Counted from the first letter of the stretch, positions 19,921 through 37,934 are shown. The stretch: DNA of 64,000 nt from Pectinophora gossypiella (GCF_024362695.1 NW_026063240.1:62001-126000); one strand, 5' to 3'. A program made the numbers and translations. Notes: generated from the letters alone by a model not told the origin.

Positions 19921-19985
19921 CTGGATTTGAACCGGCGCGGCGTCCGCTGCGCGGGAGGCGAGCGCGCTACCGTGACGCTAACGAG
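19921..19985 (-). other. tRNA-like relic in LINE-E 5' UTR
   Basis: On the minus strand a stretch reads CACGGTAGCGCGCTCGCCT, then CCGGTTCAAATCC. The second part matches the internal B box of tRNA genes (GGTTCAAATCC, 19923-19933), and the spacing to the first part is tRNA-like. I cannot fold a convincing cloverleaf, so it may be a degraded tRNA-derived SINE head or chance. Confidence 0.3.
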
Positions 19986-20168
19986 TCACGCAACAAGGCG
20001 ACGAAATAACCGGTCTGCTTCGGCGCTAAGGCGTCTGACGTCACGATTATTACTAAGCTTAACTAATAATTTGCAAGCGTCGTTGGTTCCGCACCTATGC
20101 TGATTTTTTGGTGATTGGTTAATTCTATTTATTTATTTTTTTGCTAACTAAATATTTCAAAAGACAAT

Positions 20169-21318
20169 ATGAATTGTGCTGGCTGTACTAACGAAATTAA
20201 TTTGAGAAAACCAATAGTTTGTAGCCAATGTGGGCAGGCTTATTGCTTAGAATGTGCTAAATGTCTCCGAAAAGCGTTATTACAACACTTTTAATGAAGA
20301 ACATAGACAGCGATGGAAGTGCCCCATTTGTATCTGCAAACAACCTAAAATGGATAACACCAACACTCCAGTGAGAACTCGAGATGCTAGCCCGACCCAA
20401 ACTGATGTACAATTTTTTACGCAAAATATAACAACTACGCGAGGAACGCAGTCAAAGATTATAAACTCCCCTGTTGAAAATTCGTACCTGGATGACTCGA
20501 TTCACTCACTCGCACTTCGGGAAGTGATACGAGAGGAATTTTCAAAGCTGACTGATTTGGTTACCCAAAAAATAGCACAAAGTCTTGAAGTGGTAATGAA
20601 AAATACTTTTGCTGAATTGACTAATAAGATAGCTAGTTTGGAGGTAAGACTGAAGACGTTGGAAAACGACAAGCCGTATTCAAAGACATTGAAAAATGAT
20701 GGTAAACGCACGCCGAGTAACGTTCCACCTATTTCTCAGCCTGCAAATTCAGTCTTAAAGACTGATACGAAGCAACCCAAATCATATAAAGGCGTGGTAG
20801 TACAAGCCACTATAGCAAGTACAAGCTCCACTTACAACACAATGGACACGTCACAGCTCCAGTCAGCAATGGATAAAGACAACTCCACCATGGCACGTGA
20901 TGCTACATCAAGCAATAGCCATGAGCAACGGGACACCATTCCGACGGTTGAATTCTCCGTGGCTCACGAAAATAGCGATGAACCATGGACTAAGGTTGAG
21001 CGGAAACGCCCTCGTATTATTCGCGGTAGCGCTACATCGAGCTCGGCTCAGTTGGAGGCATGTGCACGTACTCGTTACTTACATCTTTATTACGTGAAGG
21101 CTGGCACGAAAGAAGAGCAAATTCGTTACCATTTAAATACGGTATGTGGATCTAATAATGTAGTATCCGTAGAAACTTTAAAAGCTAGAGGCAATTATGC
21201 ATCTTTTAAACTAGGGTTATCGTATGATTCTTTTGACGCAGCTATGATACCCGAAAATTGGCCACAGGGTATATGTGTAAAACCTTGGTCACAGCCCTTT
21301 CGTAAAGGGAAGCAATAA
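20169..21318 (+). pseudogene. LINE-E ORF1 (PHD-like finger), frameshifted
   Basis: Starts MNCAGCTNEINLRKPIVCSQ with CAGC and CSQC pairs, then AYCLEC. A single-base shift near 20253-20260 moves the frame, which continues with VSEKRYYNTFNEEHRQRWKC and PIC, completing the finger. The rest (to 21318) is a helical, Lys/Glu-rich region, a Ser/Thr-rich linker and a C-terminal domain (YLHLYYVKAGTKEEQIRYHL) like RNA-binding regions of insect LINE ORF1 or gag-like proteins. Expected role is binding LINE RNA. Unlike LINE-D and LINE-H, the usual His position of the finger is Cys here (AYCLEC). Confidence 0.72.
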
Positions 21319-21343
21319 GAAGGTTATCAGGAGTCCAAATAAG

Positions 21344-22106
21344 GTGTATCAATTGGAAGTCTACTATCAGAATGTTCGTTGGCTGAAGTCTAAGCTTTCA
21401 ATATTTATAGAACTAACCTAGCTGAAATTGCTGCATGAGCAATAAGGCCGCCTGTTGTGCTTTTCTGTATATGTTGTCCTTATCTCTGTATTTTGTGTCC
21501 ATTGTGCTCAATAAAGTATTTTATCTATCTATCTATCTAGCAGTGATGGACGATATTAATTTAGTTGCCATCACGGAAACAAATCTGGACGAGAGCATTC
21601 ATGACCTTGAAGTGTGTGGCTCTGGAGAATGGTCATTGCTGAGAAAAGATCGAGTGGCTCGCGGTGGAGGAGGAGTGCTACTAGCATTTCGTTCACCTAT
21701 ATCTTTGGAACATCTGTTATGCTACGAGACGGCGCACTGTGAAGACCTGTGGGCCAGGTTAGTCATGAATGAACATTATATTTACATATGCATAGTTTAT
21801 CTGCCACCTAAATCTAAAGATGAACTCTACTTTGAGTGGTTCGACAGTGTGGAACAAGTTTGTGCGAAGATTCCCAGTGAAAAAGTAATTGTGTTAGGGG
21901 ACCTTAACTTGTATAGTGCTAGTGATAACGTTAATAAATATTTTCATTGTTTTGTTAAGATTTGTAATTTTCATCAGTTTAATAATGTGTTAAATAACAA
22001 TGATAGGTTTTTGGATGTGGTGTTGACTAGCACGGAGTTGACAGGCGCGGTAGCTGTGCGAGAGGCCGGAATACATGAAATAATTTCTAAAGTTGATTTA
22101 CAACAT
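21344..22106 (+). pseudogene. LINE-E ORF2, endonuclease part
   Basis: Begins VYQLEVYYQNVRWLKSKLSI, the start of APE-type endonuclease, and is interrupted at 21423-21536 by a small retroposon. It resumes VMDDINLVAITETNLDESIH (catalytic ETN), GGGGVLLAFRSPIS, YICIVYLPPKSKDE and KVIVLGDLNLYS (catalytic Asp), then HDR-type C-terminus. The frame differs on the two sides of the insert, so an indel accompanied it. No clear ATG is visible. Confidence 0.75.
21423..21536 (+). mobile_element. short retroposon end with TATC tail
   Basis: About 114 bp inserted in LINE-E endonuclease. It contains GCAATAAGGCCGCCTGTTGT, a sequence type common at 3' ends of lepidopteran LINEs or SINEs, then CTCAATAAAG and a TATC tetranucleotide tail. 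A possible 5-bp duplication CTAGC (21418-21422 and 21537-21541) flanks it. The family is uncertain. Confidence 0.55.
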
Positions 22107-22118
22107 CCTCCATTAATA

Positions 22119-22379
22119 AAAATAAAAATAAAAAATAAAATAAGCCTTTATTGCTGTAACTTGCAGTATAAAAATTAATACTTATTTTTAAATATTTATA
22201 TGGGGAACCGGTTTTTCTTTTACAGCTTGTCCTTCGACAAAGGCCTCCTCTAAGGATTTCCATTTCGTTCTGTCCTTTGCAGTGCGTGTCCACCCTGAAC
22301 CAGCTATCTTCTTTATGTCGTCTTCCCATCGCTTGCTTTGTCTACCTTTGCTTCTTTTACTATCTCGCGGGTACTCCTA
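22119..22379 (-). mobile_element. RTE-type LINE 3' fragment in LINE-E
   Basis: A 261-bp minus-strand insert with a perfect 12-bp target duplication CCTCCATTAATA (22107-22118 and 22380-22391). It encodes the C-terminal tail typical of RTE LINEs (KRWEDDIKKIAGSGWTRTAK, WKSLEEAFVEGQ) and ends with GCAATAAAGGCTTATTTTAT and a T-rich tail. Removing it restores LINE-E coding (HPPLIANFKYSF). Confidence 0.88.
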
Positions 22380-24389
22380 CCTCCATTAATAGCAAACTTT
22401 AAATACTCCTTTAAGAATGAAAATATAAAAACAGATCCTGCTAATATTGATAGTCGGTTAGACTGGAACTTTACAAAGGGAGATTTTTACCAGCTATACA
22501 TCTCACTTTCGAGCATCGATTGGAATCATCTTTATGAAATCAGAGATACGGACGAGGCACTGAACTTCCTCAATACTACTCTCTATAGTTTATTTGACCA
22601 ATTCATTCCGAAAAAGAGACGTAAAAAGAGTCCGTGTAGGATATATCCCGTCTATTATACGGAAAATATTATTCATAATATAGAATTAAAGGTCTATTAC
22701 CATCGTATGTGGAAAAGTACTGGAAACACGTCATTCTACGATTGCTTTTCTCGGCTGCGGTGTACAATTAAAGATGATATAATAGCAGCCTATAATACTT
22801 ATGTATACAATATTTCAACCCGAATATTGTCAGAGCCAAAGCAGTTCTGGTCATTTGTTAGCAGTTTGCGGAGTAAAGGTGGCACTGAAGTAAAGGTTAC
22901 ACGAGATGAAACCGAATATAGAGGTGTGGAAACAGCAGCGGCCTTTGCAGAGCAGTTTAGTTCGGTCTTTCTAAACGAGGAACCCGTTTTGGATTGGGAA
23001 AGTGCTAGTGCTGGTACCAACTCCCATTCACGCCACATAAATATAAGCTGCTTTTCGGAAGCTGACGTACTTGCCTCTGTTGGAAAGCTTAAGGCTGGAA
23101 CTTCACCCGGACCTGATGGAATACCAGCTTTTGTCATTAAGGGGTGTGTGCATTTATTGCTGACACCCATTACGTTTATATTTAATTTGATACTCGAGTC
23201 TGGTGTGTATCCTAAGCTTTGGAAGAAGTCTCGGGTCACGCCTATTCCTAAATCGGGGCCTAAGACGGCGGTAGAAAACTACCGGCCAATAGCTATTTTA
23301 AGTGCTCTAGCCAAGGCCTTCGAGAGTACTTTATATTCTCGCTTATTACCACAATGCATTCCATACGGTTCATTTGTCTCAATTCCTTATCGAACGCGTT
23401 CTGGAATAAGTCAGGGATCAAATCTAGGGCCCTTGCTATTTGTGTTGCTCATAAATGATCTTCCAGAGGTTATAAGGGAATCATTAATCTTGCTATTTGC
23501 AGACGACGTGAAGTTGGTAAAAGCCATAAACACAACTGAAGACGCCACAGCCTTGCAAAATGATCTGCAACGAGTATATGAATGGAGTTTGGGTAATAGA
23601 CTATACTTTAACCCGGCTAAATGTGAGATGATTACTTTTACACGGTCACCCCTCCCGCAGGTTTTTAGTTACCATATAGGTGGCGTACCAGTGGCGCGAG
23701 TGGAGCGGGTGCGTGACCTTGGCATTCTGTTTGATAACAGGCTTACGTTCCATGCTCACGCTGAGTTGGTTGCAGAGTCGGCTTACCGCCGGCTTGGATT
23801 TGTTATACGCAATGCTACTCACTTGTCATTTCAAGCAATTCGCATGCTCTACGTGTCACTGGTCCGTAGTGTACTTGAAAATTATGCGTTGGTGTGGAAC
23901 CCTCACGAAAATAAATATGCCCTAATTGTGGAGCAAGTTCAGAAGCAGTTCCTACGACATCTCTACAAAAGACAATACGGGTACTACCCGTTTATGTACC
24001 CTATATTATTTCTGCAAGGGCAACTGGGGTTTAACTCAGTGTAACTGCGTAGGTACATGGCGCTAGCCAAATTTATTATAAATATCCTTAAAGGTAGGAT
24101 AGACAGCCCTCCTCTAATCGAGCGTGTATTACGTCTGAATGTGCCAGATATAAATCGCCCAGGCCCGGTCCTGCGGCCACGGAAGCGCGCGCTGCTGGCC
24201 GCGCCGCCCGCGCCCGCGCACACGGTGGCGCACTCGCAATCCCCCGTGCCGCGCGCTGTCTCGCTGCTCACCTCCGTTCTTGAATCAGCGCCACATTGTG
24301 ATTTGTTTGTTAGTTCGATAGCATGTTTGATCAAAGAATGTGAGAAGAGTTTTGAAAGCATGATGCCTGTAAGCTCCATTCGGGAATAA
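22380..24389 (+). pseudogene. LINE-E ORF2, RT part with internal deletion
   Basis: Continues from the endonuclease through the linker (PKQFWSFVSSLRSKGG) and the first RT motifs (SPGPDGIPAFVIKG, SRVTPIPKSGPKTAVENYRP). At about 23360 SRLLPQCIP joins straight to YGSFVSIPYRTRSGISQGSN, skipping roughly 90-100 residues that include the QHGF segment and motif A with a catalytic Asp. The frame is kept. FADDVKLVKA (catalytic box) and the thumb follow. A TAA at 24042-24044 breaks the frame before a last segment, LRRYMALAKFI to SSIRE, with a GC-rich Pro/Ala stretch. It cannot encode an active RT. Confidence 0.82.
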
Positions 24390-24571
24390 TTTTTATTTTA
24401 ATTTTATTTTGTGTGTTATGTATGTTAAGTAATTTTTAAGAGAAACTTTGTAACAGCTGTGGATTTTTCTGTTATGTTACAATGTATATTTTTTCTAAGA
24501 AAAAAAAAAAAAGAATAAGTATAATTTATTTGCCAGAAAACAAATAAATAAATAAAATAAATAATAAATAC

Positions 24572-24958
24572 TATACGTTTTTACAATAAGATTCCCATTG
24601 ACATTCAGAATTTGCCTGTTTTAAGACAGTAGTTAAACAAAAACTTTACAAAAAAGGTTATTATAAAGTTAGTGATTATTTAGAAGATATGAATGCATGG
24701 GATTAACTGTCTGAGAACTGATATTAGGCAGCTAAATTACTCAATTGTATACCAATATTTTATGTTTATTTTTATTTTTTTAAAGAACGTCTAGGGCCCT
24801 GTGCCGAAGTTTTTCTTGCAGCTTCTTTTCCCCGGCTATACAGGTTGTGAGAAGCTGCAGTAGTTTTAGGCGGATGAGACGTTCGTTATGTAAAAATTGA
24901 CGATTCAAAGTGTAACTATGTTACCTACTGAATAAAGATATTTTTGAATTTGAATTTG
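24572..24958 (+). pseudogene. LINE-F, extreme 3' end of a LINE-B/C relative
   Basis: Starts RFYNKIPIDIQNLP and, after a one-base shift, VVKQKLYKKGYYKVSDYLED ending AWD and TAA at 24704-24706. This matches the C-terminus of LINE-B. A 3' UTR of about 250 bp follows, with AATAAAG and a GAATTT repeat tail near 24940-24958. It is a strongly 5'-truncated insertion. Confidence 0.78.
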
Positions 24959-25290
24959 ACCTGTGGACGGTGGTCGGGGGACCGCTGTCCACAACATAGT
25001 TCCCGTGCTGTAGGGCTCCCCAAGTGTTCCGGGCAGCCCTCGGCGGAGGGGGAGGCCCTTGACGCGCTCCCATGGGCTGGGCCCCAAAGGGCATCCGCCG
25101 GCGGGGACGCGGTTGTGTGCAATTGCGTTCCCGAATCCCCGCCACACGGCGGCAAGGAGGAACACCGTTGGGTTTTAGTGGGTATATCGGGTGGCGACAC
25201 CCGGGGAGTCCCATATAACCACGTTGCCCCCCCGGGCGGCGTGGTATGCGTAACGCATTTCCCAACGATAAAAAAAGGGTGCATTGAGCC
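24959..25290. other. GC-rich block, possible R1-clade LINE 3' UTR
   Basis: About 330 bp of much higher GC than the surroundings, with GGGTTTTAGTGGGTATATCG, GGGGAGTCCC and, at the end, CCCAACGATAAAAAAAGG. Similar phrases end some R1-type LINEs of moths, but I recall this only loosely. Several overlapping frames on both strands are a by-product of the high GC and show no domain. Confidence 0.35.
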
Positions 25291-25399
25291 TTGGTGCATC
25301 CGCGATAGTTCGCAGGATGACCTTGCTGACCTCACAGCACACAGCTAGGGGGTTCCACCTCGTTTTTGCCTCTAAGGCAATCCGAGGTAGCGTGATCTA

Positions 25400-26474
25400 T
25401 CCAAGGTGAAGCCAACAAATCGAGCACATTCAGTCGATTTTATTTCAACATTGCCTGCTGTGACAACCAGCTCAGTACTAGATCTCGGCGAGAATTTGAT
25501 TAAATTCGTCTTTTCGACATTTAGCTGCATACCATTTGCTGAAAACCAGCCGGATAGTCTGCGCAAAACATATAAAACATTTTCGTGCAATGTTTGCTCG
25601 TCAGGTGCCTTAACTATGGCAGAAATGTCATCAGCATACATCACAAACTCTGCGAATGAAGAATAAAAACGCAAATCATTCATTAGTAAGTTAAAAACCG
25701 TGTTACCAACATTGGAGCCTTGGGGGACCGATTTGTCTCCTATAGCGCCCTCCTCAGAGCATAAGCTTCCGACCTGCGTTGCTTGGTACCGATTTGTCAG
25801 GAAGGATTTGATGATATCAAGCCCCACACCTCGCACACCATAATGGTCCAGCTTTGCTGAGATGAGCTCGTGATCGACGAAATCGAAAGCGCGGGACAAA
25901 TCAAAGAAGACTGCGGCAACCCGCTGCCTACTCTCCAAATGAATCAGCACAGTACGAACAAGCTGGCGAGCTGCACCCAATGTGGGCCTTCCCTTCTGGT
26001 AGGCGAATTGTTCAACACATAAGAGCTCATTGCTGCCAAGAAAATGCGCTAATCGGTCACAGATGCCCATTTCAAATACTTTGGATACGGCAGGCACGAG
26101 TGAAATCGGTCGGTAGCTTTTAAGTTCCTTCCTACTGCCTTTACCCTTATAGACAGGGGTTACCTTGATTTTCTTTTTAGCAATCGGGGTATGACCCATT
26201 GGATATACATTCATTAAAGTATGCACACAGTGCTTCAAGGCAGTTAATAGGCAGCCTGGATAGGAGTGATGTGGGTATACCGTATGTCTTTGGTGGTTTT
26301 AGGTTTGATTTTATTTATTATTTTTATTATTTCTAAAATACTGAATGGCTGAAAGTAAAAAGAATTCAGTGTTCTAGAGATCGAACCTCGTAGAAGCTCC
26401 AATGCCTCGAGTAAATGGGTAGGGCCTGCGCCAGGCGCCGATCGGCCGCGCTGTCCGTCCCGGTTGGGCCGCAC
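25400..26474 (-). pseudogene. LINE-G reverse transcriptase fragment
   Basis: Minus strand. Upstream piece SFYFQPFSILEIIKIINKIK (26244-26400), then a frameshift near 26285, then KVTPVYKGKGSRKELKSYRP, QFAYQKGRPTLGAARQLVRT, VFFDLSRAFDFVDHELISAK (motif A), SVPQGSNVGNTVFNLLMND (motif B), VMYADDISAIVK (catalytic box) and FVGFTLDRS. The match stops at about 25400, so the thumb and 3' end are missing. Upstream of it on the minus strand (26400-26474) only GC-rich unrecognised sequence remains. A CR1/Jockey-group LINE distinct from A to F. Confidence 0.78.
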
Positions 26475-26639
26475 ACCGCGTGACGCAACACACCAAATGC
26501 ATCCCCTCGCTGCTTGTGTTTATTCGTCTCCGTTTTGGCAACATCCTAAACGGCGGTGCATATATTAAAACTCGATTCTATTAAGATATTAAAGTAACGT
26601 TTTCTAGCCCTATTAAGAACACCATTATGTTTGCATTTA
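26475..26639. other. unassigned spacer
   Basis: About 165 bp, GC-rich at first and then AT-rich. I see no gene, terminal repeat or RNA signature here. Confidence 0.5.
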
Positions 26640-26978
26640 TACACTTCTCATCAAAAAAATCGAAACACTTCCGTTTTCATTGTTTCTGTCCGAATTTAAC
26701 ACAAAAAAGAATTCATACGATGAAAAAAAATACATAAATGTATAGCTGGCAGTTTGGCCATTACAGTAATAAGCGAAAATTCTAAATTCAAAATTAGAAT
26801 TTCATTTGTTTATCTTATAAACGAAATGAATCACTGTTTTGAGACAAATGTGTGTTTAGGGTTGGAGTACATTTAGCGTTTAAAAACTAAAAATTGGCGC
26901 CTATCCTTAAACTTTTTGTTTTTTATTTCAATACTGTGACTTTGGGACGTCTGAAAAAAGGTTTTTTTTCTAAAACGT

Positions 26979-27389
26979 ATGGATACTTCGCCCACAGAAG
27001 CCGCCCAAGTTGTGGCATTGCTGGATTCTGGCCTTAGTCAGCGTGTTGTGGCTGCAAGACTGCATCTAAGCCTGTCATCTGTTAATAGAGTCTATAAACG
27101 TTATCGGGAGACTGGTTTGTTCACGCGCCGTTCAGGATCTGGCAGGAATCGGGTCACTTCTGAGCGAGATGATCGATTTATTGTAACAACTTCTTTAAGA
27201 AATCGACGCCTTAACGCTTTTCAACTGCAGCAGCGGCTTCGTGTTGTACGAAGGGTGGCTGTAAGTGACTCTACAATTAGAAGAAGGTTGAAGGATCGTG
27301 GACTGGTACCGCATAAGCCAGCAAATGGGCCGAAATTAACTGCAGACCATCGAAGAGCGCGCCTTACCTTTGCACGTGAGCAAAGTTAA
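26979..27389 (+). pseudogene. Tc1-like transposase N-terminus, left arm
   Basis: MDTSPTEAAQVVALLDSGLS begins a paired helix-turn-helix DNA-binding region (RVVAARLHLSLSSVNRVYKR, then LNAFQLQQRLRVVRRVAVSD and STIRRRLKDRGL). It stops at FAREQS where the arm ends. In Tc1 transposases this part binds the terminal repeats. The catalytic DDE part is absent from the arm. Confidence 0.87.
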
Positions 27390-27447
27390 GGCGCGCTCTT
27401 CGATGGTCATACGATGATCATATTGGTCATATTGGTCATACCTACAG

Positions 27448-27593
27448 TGGAGCAAAGTTCTCTTTTCTGATGAGTGTAAAATTATGCTGTATGGTAACGA
27501 CGGAAGGAACAAGGTCTACAGAAGAGACGGAGAACGCTATGCACAATGCTACATTGAAGAAAAGGTCAGCTATGGTGGCGGTTCTGTAGGTAT
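27448..27593 (+). pseudogene. Tc1-like transposase, catalytic fragment in palindrome centre
   Basis: WSKVLFSDECKIMLYGNDGR then VYRRDGERYAQCYIEEKVSY, the region around the first catalytic Asp (FSDE, Asp codon near 27469). The second Asp and the Glu regions are missing. It sits in the plus orientation, as if retained from the left-arm copy. Confidence 0.8.
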
Positions 27594-28009
27594 GACCAAT
27601 TTAGGTGCTCACGTGCAAAGTTAAGGCGCGCTCTTCGATGGTCTGCAGTTAATTTCGGCCCATTTACTGGCTTATGCGGTACCAGTCCACGATCCTTCAA
27701 CCTTCTTCTAATTGTAGAGTCACTTACAGCCACCCTTCGTACAACACGAAGCCGCTGCTGCAGTTGAAAAGCGTTAAGGCGTCGATTTCTTAAAGAAGTT
27801 GTTACAATAAATCGATCATCTCGCTCAGAAGTGACCCGATTCCTGCCAGATCCTGAACGGCGCGTGAACAAACCAGTCTCCCGATAACGTTTATAGACTC
27901 TATGAACAGATGACAGGCTTAGATGCAGTCTTGCAGCCACAACACGCTGACTAAGGCCAGAATCCAGCAATGCCACAACTTGGGCGGCTTCTGTGGGCGA
28001 AGTATCCAT
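27566..28009 (-). pseudogene. Tc1-like transposase N-terminus, right arm
   Basis: Mirror copy of the left-arm frame, with N37H (VHRVYKR) and A-to-V (HKPVNGPK) differences. It runs through FAREH into the centre sequence (LNWSYLQNRHHS), which is the antisense of the central fragment and not real protein. Confidence 0.87.
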
Positions 28010-28418
28010 ACGTTTTAGAAAAAAAACCTTTTTTCAGACGTCCCAAAGTCACAGTATTGAAATAAAAAACAAAAAGTTTAAGGATAGGCGCCAATTTTTA
28101 GTTTTTAAACGCTAAATGTACTCCAACCCTAAACACACATTTGTCTCAAAACAGTGATTCATTTCGTTTATAAGGTAAACAAATGAAATTCTAATTTTGA
28201 ATTTAGAATTTTCGCTTATTACTGTAATGGCCAAACTGCCAGCTATACATTTATGTATTTTTTTTCATCGTATGAATTCTTTTTTGTGTTAAATTCGGAC
28301 AGAAACAATGAAAACGGAAGTGTTTCGATTTTTTTGATGAGAAGTGTATTCTTAATAGATTTTTTCAGTTCTAAATGATTAGGATAATGGTTTGAAAGCA
28401 TTCTTAAAAGTAACAGAT

Positions 28419-28570
28419 TGTAGTGTGTACCTCCACACACATGTAATATACTTATCTATGTTATATGTCATTATCCATAGACAGACAATAAACGACCGTC
28501 TTAGAAGACACACGTCTCTTATTTAACTCCACAACTCCGGCGTCCCACAGTGCATGGCGACCCTGCCAGT
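28419..28570 (+). repeat. possible LTR end and primer binding site
   Basis: A TG...CA bounded stretch (28419-28549) is followed by TGGCGACCCTGCCAG at 28555-28569. This resembles PBSs complementary to tRNA-Arg, used by several insect LTR elements. The sequence before it contains CAATAAACGACCGTC, a possible polyadenylation region. The LTR would be short, its 5' limit is uncertain, and no matching 3' LTR or gag-pol is visible. Confidence 0.4.
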
Positions 28571-29381
28571 GCTGCCTTACGGCGGCGCTGCGCACGAGTT
28601 ACAATAGTGAAATGTGCGAGTAAAAAGAAAAAAAACATAAAATAGTAAATACTAAATATTAAAAAAAAAAAACAAAAAAATATAGTGCACTTAAAATTAA
28701 GTTTTAATAGATAAGAAAATATAGGATACTAAAAATCACTTAAAATTAAAATAACATAGCTACTAATCAAGAAATTAAATATAATGGAAAGCGTTAAAAT
28801 ACCAAATAAATACAAGAAGATTTGGACTATCGGCAAAATTAAATAAATATAATAAGTGAAAATTTGGTGCGGTAATCAACTTATGGTGATGGAAGATGGA
28901 ATTAAGCAAGATCAGAGAGCCACCCAGCGGAGTATTGTTCGAATCGGATATAAGAGGAGATAAGATGCAGGCAGCCGGGTGATGGTGTAGATGGTGTCTG
29001 ATGAGGAGGCAGCCGGGAGTTGTGCGAAATCATCGGCTTGCGAGTTTATCATTACGGAAAAGTGGTTAACAACATTTTATAAATACGGTTCAGATGCGGC
29101 TACCACATTATTTTAAATTTTATCAAAAATGAAGAAGAGGTATTTACGATTTATTTTAAAAATATATGAAAGTGACTCTCAGCTAACATTACTTTAGTAC
29201 ACTTAATAATACATAATGTAACGTTAGTTTATGAATCAAGTTAATCAAATTATTTTTAAGCATTTATAAAATTAATCAAAATAGGTGCGCACCTGACCCT
29301 ATTAAGGGCATTTGAAGACTATTTTGCTTTGCATATTCATATATCATTTCTTATAATTATTTTAAATATAAGTAAGTCTAA
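28571..29381. other. AT-rich DNA without recognisable features
   Basis: About 810 bp following the possible PBS. It could be the untranslated leader of the same LTR element. A CAGCCGGG motif occurs twice (near 28972 and 29012). No open frame of note. Confidence 0.5.
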
Positions 29382-29500
29382 TCTATACTTATAATAAATC
29401 TGTAGAGAGGTCAATTCTGTACATTAAATATTTTTTCAAAATAACTATCAGGGGGTGATAAGTGATCGATACTGATGCCAAAAATGCAATCAGTAAAATT

Positions 29501-29577
<77 letters not shown>

Positions 29578-30444
29578 ATGTTCCTTATAGAAACAAAAAC
29601 TACTGGACGGATTTTAATGAAACTTGGTACAATTATTCTTCACACTCCTGGACAGGTCATAGTATACTTTTCATCACGCTACAATCAATAGGAGCAGAGT
29701 AGTGAAGGGAAATCCTTTTGTATGAAAAATCTAAACCACTCAAGTTAGACGTTTGAAATTTGGCATGCAGGTACCTTAGATACCGTAGAGGTGCACTAAG
29801 AAAGGAATTCCCGAAATTCCTACGGGAACGGGAATTAGCGGGAAAATCCTTTTGTATGAAAAATCTAAACCACTCAAGTTAGACTTTTGAAATTTGGCAT
29901 GCAGGTACCTTAGATACCGTAGAGGTGTACTAAGAAAGGAATTCCCGAAATTCCCACGGGAACGGGAATTAGCGGGAAAATCCTTTTGAATGAAAAATCT
30001 AAACCACTCAAGTTAGACGTTTGAAATTTGGCATGCAGGTACCATAGGTACCGTAGAGGTGCACTAAGAAAGGAATTCCCAAAATTCTCACGGGAACGGG
30101 AATTAGCGGGAAATACCTTTTGTATGAAAAATCTAAACCACTCAAGTTAGACTTTTGAAATTTGGCATGCAGGTACCTTAGATAACGTAGAGGTGCACTA
30201 AGAAAGGAATTCCCGAAATTCCCACGGGAACGGGAATTAGCGGAAAAATATTTTTGTATGAAAAATCTAAACCATTCAAGTTAGATGTTTGAAATTTGTC
30301 ATGCAGGTACCTTAGATACCGTAGAGGTGTACTAAGAAAGGAATTCCCGAAATTCCCACGGGAACGGGAATTAGCGGGAAAATCCTTTTGAATGAAAAAT
30401 CTAAACCACTCAAGTTAGACGTTTGAAATTTGGCATGCAGGTAA
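29382..30444 (+). mobile_element. Helitron Hel1, copy 2, 5' part
   Basis: Same TCTATACTTATAATAAATCT start after an A at 29381. (TCTG)n at 29503-29577, then 134-bp units with the AGAAAG landmark at 29799, 29933, 30067, 30201 and 30335. It stops within a unit at about 30443 and is fused to the inverted copy 3. The 3' half is missing. Confidence 0.9.
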
Positions 30445-37638
<7,194 letters not shown>

Positions 37639-37934
37639 TAGATAACACGGGCGCTAGCTATAACACGTTAAATACTACGAGATCAGCTCTGTCGTTACTA
37701 TTAAGTACATCTGTTACTAATCATGATTGTATCAATCGTTTGCTTAAGGGTGTATATAGGCTTAAACCACCTGCTCTTAAGTATGAGCTGACATGGGATA
37801 CTTATCTCGTGTTCACCTATTTATCCAACTATTACCCATATGACGAAATATCCTTACAGGACTTGTCATTTAAAACAGTAACTCTGCTTGCTCTCGCTTC
37901 TGCGCAGAGAATGCAGACGTTAAGCTTAATATCT
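37639..37934 (+). pseudogene. tyrosine recombinase (DIRS-like), N-terminal piece
   Basis: Encodes SYNTLNTTRSALSLLLSTSV, INRLLKGVYRLKPPALKYEL, TWDTYLVFTYLSNYYP and TVTLLALASAQRMQTLSLIS. This is the core-binding domain and the start of the catalytic domain of a tyrosine recombinase, with the first catalytic Arg in AQRMQTL (codon 37908-37910). The pattern (TWD...VL.YL, ALASAQRMQTLSLI) is that of DIRS-like retroelement recombinases. It is flanked on both sides by Hel1 copies. The partner piece is at 44172. The left neighbour of the gene is not identified. Confidence 0.75.

Larger units (their letters stand above)
19726..24560 (+). mobile_element. LINE-E, nearly full-length but decayed CR1/Jockey-group LINE
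   Basis: Lies directly downstream of LINE-D in the same orientation. 5' UTR (19726-20168), ORF1 with PHD-like finger, ORF2 with endonuclease and RT, and a 3' UTR ending in A-rich and AATA repeats at about 24490-24560. It carries two later retroposon inserts (21423-21536 and 22119-22379), a deletion inside RT, a frameshift in ORF1 and an in-frame stop near the C-terminus. It is clearly older or more damaged than LINE-D. Confidence 0.8.
26642..28346. mobile_element. Tc1-like transposon rearranged into a giant palindrome
   Basis: Ends CACTTCTCATCAAAAAAATC and its mirror image, flanked by TA on both sides (26640-26641, 28347-28348), the Tc1/mariner target. The two arms, 26642-27382 and 27606-28346, are each exactly 741 bp and differ at about four positions I can see. 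Each arm carries the terminus plus the first part of the transposase. The 223-bp centre holds a further transposase piece. No complete transposase exists, so mobility would depend on another copy. A transcript through it would fold into a 741-bp double-stranded hairpin. Confidence 0.93.

Noticed and set aside
24905..25348. Several overlapping frames of 86-136 codons on both strands
   Set aside because: Produced by high GC in a noncoding block. No domain, and mutually exclusive frames.
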